The notes under the pieces: generated by a model
Databases searched by the model: none
What the model was told of the DNA's origin: nothing
Seen by the model: only the letters and a program-made list of their open reading frames with translations
Position numbers and translations under genes: made by a program
In this document: positions 55,488 to 64,000 of the stretch, in pieces
Numbering within the stretch: the stretch's first letter is position 1
Layout of the letters: every line of letters begins with the position of its first letter
DNA from: Coprinopsis marcescibilis
Taxonomy: Eukaryota; Basidiomycota; Agaricomycetes; Agaricales; Psathyrellaceae
Assembly: GCA_004369085.1 (NCBI GenBank)
Contig: ML210275.1
Coordinates: 1-64,000, forward strand
Reading direction: 5' to 3'
DNA length: 64,000 bases

Positions 55488-58432
55488 ATGTCTGCACAGA
55501 TCGTCATACCCCCCGCACCCCCTGCCTCGAGCCAATCCGGAGCTCCCCAAACGTCTCGGGACTCGCAGTTTGCGATCCCTGACCACATCGTGAAAGGGAT
55601 GTTGATGACCAAGGTCTCCAAGAACGGTCTGAAGAAGGTCATGTTTCGAATTGACCCAGACGAGGGCCAAATTTGCTACAAATCGAGGAAGAACGGGCTT
55701 GGTGAGTGGGGCCTCGTGTTTTCGCCTTCTCCTAACCACTAGCCACATTCTACGTAGTGCCTATCGAAACCATCAAAGAATTACGCTCTGGTGCAGACGC
55801 TCGATACTATCGCATTCAGTTCTCCCAGCCCGAAGAATGCGAGTCTCGATGGATCACCATCATTTACATCCTGGGTGGAGAGTACAAGACCCTCCACGTT
55901 CTAGCCGATACGAAGGAGCATTTTGAAGCATGGGAAGGAGCGTTGCGCAAGTTGTACTCCGTTCGACAAGGTCTGACAGCTGGACTTGGTGATTTGGAGA
56001 TGCGAGAGGCGATCTGGGAGAGGCAGTACTGGAAAGGTGCAGACTCGGCTGGGGATCAGATCCTGGACTCTGACGATGTAAACCGTCTCTGCAAACGGTT
56101 GAACGCCAACCTTCATACTGCCCAGATTAAGGCGCTATTCAAGGTGTGTATGTTCTTGGACATCGTGTATCCTACTGACGATTGACGTAGGCGGCCGATA
56201 CAGAGAATCTTGGCCACCTCGACTTCGCAGGTTTCAGACGATTTGTGAAGAAACTTAAGGCGAGACCTGAGATCGAGAGTCTTTATGGTCGCATCGCCAG
56301 CGACAACGGCGGAAAGTTTGACTTTGTTGCCTTCGAGAAGTTTGCCAAGGAAACCCAGAAGGTACGCCGCTACTTTATTCGGTCCAATCTCGAGCTGACG
56401 TGTGGTATTGATAGTACACCCTGAGCTCCGATGAACTCAAATCTGTCTTTAACAAGTATGCGTCGCCTACCAGTTCTGAATCTCCCAACGAACCCGAAGG
56501 CATCTTCACTCTCGACGCGTTCACAAGCTTCCTATCGTCCGTCGACAACTCCGCATTCGCAGAGCAGGGACAGCCCGTCTGGCAAGAAATGACACACCCT
56601 ATCTCCGATTATTACATCTCCTCGTCTCACAACACCTACCTCGTCGGGCACCAGCTTGTCGGAGTCAGTACCATCGAAGGTTATATTAGGGCTCTGCTGC
56701 ACAGCTGCAGGAGTGTCGAATGTATGTTCTGTGCATGGCTAACTTCCGATCAATACTCACGTCATTCCCCAGTGGATATCTATGATGGCGACGAAGAACC
56801 CGTCATCTTCCACGGCAAGACGTTGACCTCGAAGGTGTCCTTGCGCGACGTCTGCAACGCCATAATGAAATACGGTTTCGTTACCTCGCCATACCCTGTC
56901 CTTATTTCGGCAGAAGTACATTGTGGAATTCCTCAGCAAGAGAAGATGGTTGATATCATGAAAGAAGTATTTGGCGATTCTTTGATCGAAGCCCCAGTCG
57001 AAGGACGACCGCCTCTCACCCGCCTGCCAAGTCCCGAAGACCTGAAACACAAGATACTTCTCAAGGTACGGTAACAGGCTCTCGAAAAAAATGGTAACTA
57101 ATGTCGCTCTTTTAGGCCAAGAATCTTTACATCGTCGAGCAACTCGCCAATCTTCAAGCAAAGAAAACCGGAGAGAAGGCGGCCAAACTCGCGGTCCTGG
57201 AAGCCGATGCATCATCATCAGAGTCCGAGGACGAAAGCAGTGGGTCAAGTGGGTCCGGCGGGGTGACGAAGATTTGGCGGAAGATGCGGGGCAAGAATCC
57301 GGACGCACCGGCAAAACCGAAACTCAGGATGTCTTTCCGCCTCGCCTCTCTTCTGGTCTACACCATTGGAGTCAAGTGTCACGGCATCAACCCGGAAGTC
57401 GACTACGCGCCAGAGCATATATTCTCGCTCTCGGAAGTCGCCGCCAACAAGCAGCTCAAGGCCAGCATGTTGCAATTGATCAAGCACAACACCAACCATC
57501 TCGTTCGAATCTACCCCAAGGGCACTCGCGTTAACTCGACCAATTTCGAGCCTCATCGATACTGGGCCGCTGGATGCCAAGTCGTGGCTATCAACTGGCA
57601 GACCTTCGGTGCGTTCCTGCTGATTCTGGTTGTTATCGATGTGCTAAACGAAGTCTTCGTTAGATCTGGGATACGTGATGAACCAGGCGATGTTCCAGCG
57701 AAATGGCCGTTCGGGCTACATTCTCAAACCAGACGCTCTGAGGTTATTGGACAAGAACTTAATTGCGAATCATTCGAAGGGTTTCCTTGATGTGACGGTA
57801 TGTCTTAATCGTTGTGACTCGCGGATCCTTTCATTGATCCCCGCTGTAGATTATCTCTGCCCAACAACTGCCCCCGGCGCGAGACTCCAAAGGCCAAGAA
57901 ATCTATGGGAAATCCATCCCGGATCCTTTTGTCGAGGTTACCCTCCTCATCCCAGACTGGTCTCGCTCTCCGTTCTTAGCCGAAACGGCGAAGAAACAAG
58001 GGGCTCAATACCATGCCGCCACAGATGGAACGACCACATCCGCAACCTCAGCACGTACTGTCAGCCTCAGCACCGCCGTCGTCAAAGACAACGGATTCAA
58101 CCCTCTCTGGAACGAAAAACTTTCGATTCCGTTCGATTGCGTAGGTGATATGAAAGAGTTGATATTCGTCAAGTTTGCCGTTCGCCAGAGCGGCGAAGAT
58201 GATGAAGATGACGAGCCTCTCGCTATCTATTGCATCCCTCTTGGTAGTTTGAATCAGGGTGAGTTCTTTTTTCAAATTTTGAGGGTGCCTTCCGGGACCA
58301 TGGCTCGATCGTTTGTGGCTGACGATTGTGTCATAACCAGGATACCGGCATCTGCCACTTCATGACTCTCAGATGAACCAACATCTCTTTTCGACTCTGT
58401 TTGTCAACATTTCGGTTAGGACTGTGGTCTAG
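55488..58432 (+). CDS. Phosphoinositide-specific phospholipase C (delta type)
   Basis: Hydrolyses PI(4,5)P2 to diacylglycerol and IP3 at the plasma membrane. Domains in order: a PH-like domain (KKVMFRIDPDEGQICYKS, YKTLHVLADTKEHFEAWEGALRKLY), EF-hand-like helices (DVNRLCKRLNANLHTAQIKALFKAADTENLGHLDFAGF), and the X domain. The X domain has the catalytic SSHNTYLVGHQL, VELDIYDGDEEPVIFHGKTLTSKV and ISAEVHCG (usual form ENHCS). An acidic Ser-rich X-Y linker follows. The Y domain has TNFEPHRYWAAGCQVVAINWQTFDLGYVMNQAMF, and a C2 domain (DPFVEVTLLIPDW, FNPLWNEKL) ends it. Introns within these motifs are removed cleanly. The last one restores GYRHLPLHDSQ and the stop at 58430-58432. I chose ATG 55488 for its strong context (CGCCACCATG). 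Confidence 0.95.
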
Positions 58433-59402
58433 GGACTTGGCTTGAAGCTCGTGCGGTGTTAAGGCCGTTTGTGGCACGTTGAATGACATGGATTTTATTT
58501 ACCAGCAAACCCCAAATACCTTCGTTTAGTGCATTCTCTCGCCACTACACGAGGGCGGCCTCGCTTTCAAAGTGTAGATATTCTATCAAGATGAAATGAA
58601 TTGTATCCCGTTTTGGAAGCATGACCACGTAGGATTTTTACGTCTAACCGTCGCGTGTGTGAATAGGTGACGGATCGTGCCTTTCACGCGTCAAATGGAT
58701 TGATGTTGGGCCGGCCAGCATGGAGCCCAATTAACCTTTTGGCGAAGAATTTTAGCGCGATGTCTTCGCCCTCTGTCAAAATCTGGGTGCTAATATTGCT
58801 CTGTGGCGCTGAGGTCAGATCTGCTGCACGGTACGAGTAGGATCAGCGAACATCCGTGAGTGGAACGGAATCGTATAAGAGTGTGGACTTGCCTGCGCCC
58901 AGCCGTCCTCGGCATTCCAATTATAACTGAGAGCAAAAATGACCTTCTGTGAGATTTGGGGTGGTATTTGGTACAGGGCATCAAATCGACAGCTTCGCCA
59001 CAACCTAGGACCCTTATCCAATTGGCTCCATCCAAGTTTGCAAATGGATAAGATGTGTCTTGTCACAGCGGTGACCTCGGAGACCGCGTATGATTAAAAT
59101 GATGCAAGTACTTGGGCGCCAACATATCTGTGTAAAAAGTTGTAGGTAAGACCGGAGGATATAGAGCCTGAACCGCCGCGTTGACCAACTTTAAGTTCTA
59201 TTTTTGCAAAGTGAGCATGTGAGGCAAGAATATTTAACTGCGTCTCGCGGGCCCCCTCGTTTCGTTGCATTGCATTCTTTCTTTTTGACGACCTCTTTCG
59301 TACATCTTCGCAACGTTGCTTTCCCTTTCAAACTTCGAGCACGAACGTCGGTTCCGAGAACTGCAGTCTACGATTGAGTCTCAGCGAAGGACGAAGCTTA
59401 TC
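58433..59402. other. Intergenic region, no gene seen
   Basis: Nearly 1 kb with only short frames; a minus-strand frame near 58790-59066 is unrecognised. The right part is the leader of the regulator gene. Confidence 0.4.
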
Positions 59403-60482
59403 ATGGACTACGATGTACAGTGGCAAGAAGCGAGATGGTCTGGCCCGGGTGATCCACTGGGTGTTGACGTTGAAACGCCACGTTATCTTCCCGACAACGG
59501 TAAGTGTCTGTCCAAGGTAGACATATTCTCCGATTTGTCCCTCAATAGAGAGCCATAGATCGAGTGCCGCAACCGGATGTTGGGCAGACCTTTACCGACT
59601 TTTGGACTGTAGACCCTGAAGACAGTATCGGCCCCTTTACCTATCCACACTACACCTCCGACTCCGCGGCTGAATCTCTGCCAGAATCCCAGACTCACTT
59701 TATTGTGTGTGCCTTTCAGCTATTCAGAATACCTGATCTCAACTATGTTTTCTGCAGTGGCCATCTCGCCCTCGAAACCACCTCATTCAGCACTCGACAC
59801 CGGTAGCAGCTACTAGGCCCATAGCAAGCACTGCGCAAGAACAAGCGCAGGGCGCGGGAAAAGAGCTCAGCCCAGGCCCGTATTTCGGAACTCTGTTCGA
59901 TTTCGCCTCTTCGCTTCAGAGAACTGTTGGTGGAAAGCTTGATGGCGGAGTCAATGGACTCTACAGGCTGCATTATCAACACAGTACTCCGGGATCGAGT
60001 TCAACATATCACGATTATTCCTTTCCGCCTTGTTTTCAAGTCGCTGCTCCAATTCCCAGACGTCTTGGATTCTCGTCGCTCGCCGAGGCGTTGGTTGACA
60101 GCCGGGCGACAAAGCACTCTGCAGCCACGACCCCACCTGAAGAACACACCCCGCCAGTACCTCCAGTCGCCCAAGTCAAACTGTCCAAGAAGCCTAAGCG
60201 CCCTAAGCAAGATAACACGAACAAAATCGCGTGCGAGCCCTGTAGAAAGCGTAGGGTTCGTTGTGATAAGCCCCCAGCTGGATCCCCTGATCAGATTTGC
60301 AGGTATGTGTATTATCATGCTCTGTTACCGTCTGCGCATGCTCATCATGTATGTTTTTTGTTAGAAAATGCACCAAGCGTGGAATAGGGGCACTCTGTAG
60401 GTACCGCTTGGTGGCGCCACGCAATCCTCGAGGACCCAACGTTTGCAAGAAAATAGACGAAGATTATCTGTTAAGGTTCTGA
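59403..60482 (+). CDS. Zn(II)2Cys6 transcription factor with C-terminal zinc cluster
   Basis: Four exons give a protein of about 295 residues. The start is ATG 59403 (MDYDVQWQEARWSG). Introns follow LPDN, ESQTHFI (giving WPSRPRNHLIQ) and QICR. The N-terminal ~200 residues are Pro/Ser/Thr-rich and likely disordered. A basic lead-in (KLSKKPKRPKQDNTNK) precedes the zinc cluster CEPCRKRRVRCDKP...ICRKCTKRGIGALC: six Cys with spacing 2-6-11-2-8, a fungal binuclear cluster that binds CGG-type sites. The cluster lies near the C-terminus, whereas most family members carry it near the N-terminus. The protein stops soon after (IDEDYLLRF), with no fungal_trans domain. The gene converges on the LPMO gene with ~95 bp between stops. 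Confidence 0.87.
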
Positions 60483-60577
60483 TACCACCGGGGCTGCTAT
60501 CCAACTCGACCGTTTATATGTATTTTCGATCCGTTATCAATTTCTTGGCCTGTCCAGACCGGCTGATAAGCTTGGAG

Positions 60578-61683
60578 TCAGCATTTACTGCGGGATGGTC
60601 TATCATAATATGTACTCACAGGGCCAGGCTGGATGTAAATTTCGGGAATGGGGTGATTGATGTTGATTAAAAGACCGGGTTCCTGTATTTGTATAATTTA
60701 GTGATACTTGCGTTCCATCACCACGATTAGAATGACTTGCAGTTCCGTCGTAAACGCCAGGAATTGACACCAAAGGTCCTGGATTTCCTCTAGCTCCGCT
60801 GTCAGGACCTTCAAGAATGTTGATCTGGGCGCAGCTGATATAAAATTGCACTTTTCGGCAGTTACTAGATTGCTCATCAAACGAAACATGCGGTCGTACC
60901 TCCTCCAAATTTCATTGCATAGTGTAACGCAATGTTCTCGACTCGAACCAGATACCTTCCTGAGGGCAGGGCAGGAGGGAGCTTGAAGTCAACACTGCGC
61001 AGGCCCGAGGAAGGGAAAAGTATCAAGGTGCCTCCATTCGTGACTGCTGGTATCTCGTAAACCTATCCCACAAATGTAAAGCCTGACAGCCACAATATGA
61101 TGCCTATAACGTTACCTTGAACCAGATTTCTCCCCCTCCTTCCCATTCTTCAATGCTTGTATTATCTGGTACTTTTGCCATATAGACATTTGTTACCTAT
61201 GATCTCGGAGGGTGCTTGTAAGCTCGGCGTTTGAGGAGATAGCTATATCACTGACGCTCTGGTGGAAGATGATCTGAACCCCATCCTCACCCGTCCCAAA
61301 GCCAATCGTCGATCCCGCAGCGACATCATGCGTCTTTACCGCTCCACCTACAGAGCGTTGTGAATCATAACACCGAAGATTGTTACTTGTGACATCCTCA
61401 AGCTACATAGTAGTCGCACAAAAAAAAGTATCATAAGCGACATCCCTGGAGTTTGAACAAGTCAGACGCTCCACTCACCGGGTAAAAGTTCGAATCAGAG
61501 TTATCCGTCTGACGGATATATTCCCAATCCGCGGTGGAGACGCCATTGACCCTCAAAACCGGGAAGATGTCTGAGGATTGAAGTCAGTCGCATTAATCCA
61601 ATGACAAGCCGATGAACTTCACAATGCGCGGAAATGGATGAGGCCCATACTATCAAGAGATATATAGGAGCTAGAGCCTTCAT
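60578..61683 (-). CDS. AA9 lytic polysaccharide monooxygenase
   Basis: A secreted copper enzyme that cleaves cellulose or related glucans oxidatively. Exon 1 encodes a signal peptide (MKALAPIYLLIVWASSISA). Splicing at GCGCATT|gtgaag to the next exon yields mature HYIFPVLRVNG, so the N-terminal His required for the copper brace is present. Further AA9 landmarks are LRCYDSQRSVGG, AAGSTIGFG, IIFHQS (second His) joined to VTNVYMAKVP, EIWFKVYE, LPSGRYLVRVENIALHYA, VQFYISCAQINI (axial Tyr), and PGPLVSIPGVYDG. About six introns. The 3' end is uncertain: EPGLLINI..PIPEIYIQPGP is clearly AA9-like, but the preceding intron is hard to place. The stop is either the TAA (60585-60587) or the TGA (60578-60580). 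No CBM1 is seen. It supports a plant-matter-degrading lifestyle. Confidence 0.9.
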
Positions 61684-62489
61684 TGGACACTACGAGTTTA
61701 TATCGAGGAAATTGTTCTGTGACGGCTACGAAGAGAAGTCGTGTAAGGGGTAAAGGTACCAACGGTGGGGTACATAAGGGTACGTACCGACAAAATGGCG
61801 ACCTTAGTCCATGCCATCACAGGTGCATGATCTGTTCTGCCGTTAATACCGTCACCGAGGAAGGCCCAACTTCGCTCTCCGAGACGCGGTCTGAGTCACG
61901 TTTGCATGGTCATTGGCGGTGCACGAATTGCGATTTCGGATAAGCGCGCATGCCTGGGGAACACTTTCACCTCCAAGTCGCTAACTGGGTAGAGTGACCG
62001 AGGCCGAGGGGAGGCATCCTGTTGCCGTGACTACGAGTGTAGTGTCACTGTAATAGGAATAGGCTTTAGCACTAGAACTAGTAGAAGTCTTAGGCTCTTT
62101 CGATGCATTGCATGTCCAGGGGGGTGGGTGTATGATGTTAGAACACTTGTTATTAAGGAGGAATTTTGTTGGAGCAGGTACCAGCATGCTAACAGCAGCT
62201 AAGTACGCCATTCGCGGTCGAAGTTAAAGGACACGTTTTTACTGCACGACAGCGGCAGTTTCTACTTAGAATCTAATGAATGCCAACAGTTGCGAATCAC
62301 TTTGCCTCGCGTTCAAACCTTGTTCACACGTGTTGGTGAAACTAAGAAAGAAGTGGCGAATCTGCAAAACAGGCTTTTAAAGGCTCGCCATGTGTACAGT
62401 GTGATGAAAAGTACCCACTTCGCGATCCCTTCGTCCACTTCCACCCCCAGCAACAGCATCTACTACTCCAAGTTCGATTCGCCTTCAAC
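61684..62489. other. Intergenic divergent region, no gene seen
   Basis: Promoter DNA between the LPMO and the BTB gene, transcribed away from each other. The small frames at 61683-61943 and 61981-62211 are unsupported. Confidence 0.4.
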
Positions 62490-63490
62490 ATGTCCAAGAG
62501 AAACGGTTCGAGCAACTCAGCGGGCAAGACAGATGACTCCAAGATGAAGTTTATCAAGCACCATTCCGAATATTATTTACAGGGCGGAGATCTCTACATC
62601 ATGGTGCGCCGCTCAAGCGTCGTCTGCCTTCGACAAAACTTACCTGCGAGTAGATTGATACAACCATGTTCAAGATACATTCCCATTTTTTCTCGCGGGA
62701 AGCGCGTAACTTTGACGCGAATGTCGCTGACGCAAATTCCTCCCATGCCACCAAGCAGGGTACGACGGAGAATACGGCCATTATCGTGGAGAATGCCACG
62801 ATCAGGGAATTCGAGAAATTCCTCTGGGTGTTTTATAATCCGTAAGTGATATTAACTGATAGGTGACATACACTGAGTATTGATTCGGCATCTAGAATTT
62901 ATGATAGCTACCAGACCGATCTCGCTGATTGGTTCTCCATTCTTCGGCTTGCCCATGAATGGGAGTTCCCGAGCGTGAAAAAGTTTGCCCTACGCCAGCT
63001 GAAGGAGCGCGAGAGCGACATTCCTCTGGTCAAACGCATTGTTCTCTACAGAGATTATAATGCGCCTCTGGAATGCCTCGTTCCTCTCTATGCAGAGCTA
63101 TGCGCCAGACCTGAGGCACCAGACGACGACGAGGTTGGTTGTCTTGGCCTGGCAGAGTCCCTCAAAATCTTCAAAGCGCGAGAACAAGTGCGAGCTACCG
63201 GCCACAAGACCGTTGGTAGCCCTCTCCCGAAAGGAATCCACGAAACCGATACGTATGCCACTATCTCATCCATTCTGGATCTCCCGCATTACAACCCCGA
63301 TCCGGCTGGTAAGTTGAGACTTAGATTAACAATAATTAATTTCAATTTCTAACTTTCCGCATTAGATGCCCGTCCGACCAGTGCCACTATTAAGGTCGGG
63401 ATGCCACAACCGAAGAAGTCCAAGACCAGCGCTTCAGAAGGGACTTCCACATCTGCACGCGGCTCAGGAAGCTCATCTTCAGGAGCATAG
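62490..63490 (+). CDS. BTB/POZ domain protein
   Basis: Four exons give a protein of about 275 residues. After a short polar start (MSKRNGSSNSAGKTDD), the BTB fold is recognisable in the Agaricomycete pattern: HHSEYYLQGGDLYIM, joined over an intron to IDTTMFKIHSHFFSREARNF. Then come IIVENATIREFEKFLWVFYNP and, after the next intron, IYDSYQTDLADWFSILRLAHEWEFPSVKKFALRQL. The C-terminal region is helical (LGLAESLKIFKAREQVRA). It ends in a Ser/Lys-rich tail (KKSKTSASEGTSTSARGSGSSS) that may be disordered. BTB proteins usually dimerise or act as Cullin-3 adaptors. The family is greatly expanded in mushrooms and its members are mostly unstudied. No DNA-binding domain is present. Confidence 0.87.
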
Positions 63491-63581
63491 GGTCTATGTG
63501 CCAGAGAACTAAACGTATTTAATATCGCGTTTGGGCCGAGTAGCTAGTGCATCTTTTCAGTTGTACTGTATGCCAATCTAT

Positions 63582-64000
63582 CTACGTTGTCCTATCATCA
63601 AAGAGAGAGACACGATTGGATATTTCGTCGAACGAGAAATATTGTGGCGTGAAGCGAAAAGGAGGGAGATGTAGGACGGACCGCCACTTCAGTACCTCGT
63701 CGGTATCCTCGGGCCACGAATATCGAAGTACAATATTCGGAGTACCCAGAAAGACACCTCTTCGATAGCCATAGCCTTGACAATGAGGAAGGCCAGATAA
63801 ACGGTGTTTTCCGGGCACGAGCCGAATCATCTCTGGCTCTAATGGTGGAATGTCGTCTCGGGATAACGGTATGATGACGCCAAAGAGACCTGCTGATGTT
63901 GGCGTGACTATCCGGATAGAATCGTGCATCAAGAATGGAGTGACGCTGTGGAGTTCAAATGGTCGTTCGAGGGTAGTTTTCCACGCAGCCGTGACTCTCG
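63582..64000 (-). CDS. C-terminal part of an F-box-type protein (runs off the window)
   Basis: An open frame enters from the right edge and ends at TAG 63582, giving about 139 residues. It has RVTAAWKTTLERPFELHSVTPFLMHDSIRI, AGLFGVIIPLSRDDIPPL, YGYRRGVFLGTPNIVLRYSWPED and a tail with FSFDEISNRVSLF. The last motif, a D-E-x-S-x-R-V-S/V strand, is typical of the ends of Agaricomycete F-box/propeller-like proteins, as in the gene at 23702-25252. The N-terminal F-box, if present, lies outside the window, so the name is an inference from the tail only. Confidence 0.6.
   Translation of the reverse strand, partial: RVTAAWKTTLERPFELHSVTPFLMHDSIRIVTPTSAGLFGVIIPLSRDDIPPLEPEMIRLVPGKHRLSGLPHCQGYGYRRGVFLGTPNIVLRYSWPEDTDEVLKWRSVLHLPPFRFTPQYFSFDEISNRVSLFDDRTT

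Noticed and set aside
1..64000. CRISPR arrays, bacterial operons, phage genes, rRNA
   Set aside because: No regularly spaced repeats or prokaryotic gene organisation; introns throughout show a eukaryotic nuclear genome.

Overview
The window is nuclear DNA of a filamentous basidiomycete, most likely an Agaricomycete (mushroom-forming fungus). Three things point there: genes split by many 45-70 nt introns; gene families typical of that class (F-box and BTB expansions, polytopic membrane proteins, an AA9 lytic polysaccharide monooxygenase); and tnp2/CACTA (Plavaka-like) and Tc1-like transposons. I cannot name the species. All functional names come from motifs read by eye and not from a database search. 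Most exon borders were placed by joining frames at GT..AG sites.

Layout. 0-3.5 kb: an intact-looking DD34E Tc1-type transposase and a charged, many-exon gene. 5.5-11.2 kb: a DUF2461 gene with micro-exons and a serine-rich intronless gene. 13.3-15.6 kb: a 7TM-like gene with decayed duplicate pieces behind it. 18.4-25.3 kb: three ordinary genes (acetyl-CoA synthetase, metallophosphoesterase, F-box protein). 25.3-33.8 kb: two polytopic membrane proteins with a six-cysteine ectodomain, alternating with two secreted SnoaL/NTF2-fold proteins. 34.6-39 kb: PEX3 and, divergently, a tiny one-TM protein. 39.5-41.8 kb: repeat DNA and a remote SnoaL-like relic. 41.8-48.9 kb: a three-gene CACTA/Plavaka-like DNA transposon. 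50.5-54.9 kb: a third SnoaL plus membrane-protein pair, with a 177-bp TA-flanked MITE between them. 55.5-58.4 kb: delta-type phosphoinositide phospholipase C. 59.4-61.7 kb: a Zn2Cys6 regulator convergent with an AA9 LPMO. 62.5-64 kb: a BTB protein and the 3' end of a further F-box-type gene.

The most unusual signal is the repeated pairing of a secreted SnoaL-like protein with a six-cysteine, TRP/FLC-like membrane protein. There are three pairs, in two separate parts of the window. One SnoaL copy and one membrane-protein copy carry lesions, so the module appears to be going through gene birth and death. Dispersed repeats support a locus shaped by transposition and segmental duplication: a possible tRNA-derived SINE in three copies, a MITE, and a duplicated terminal exon.
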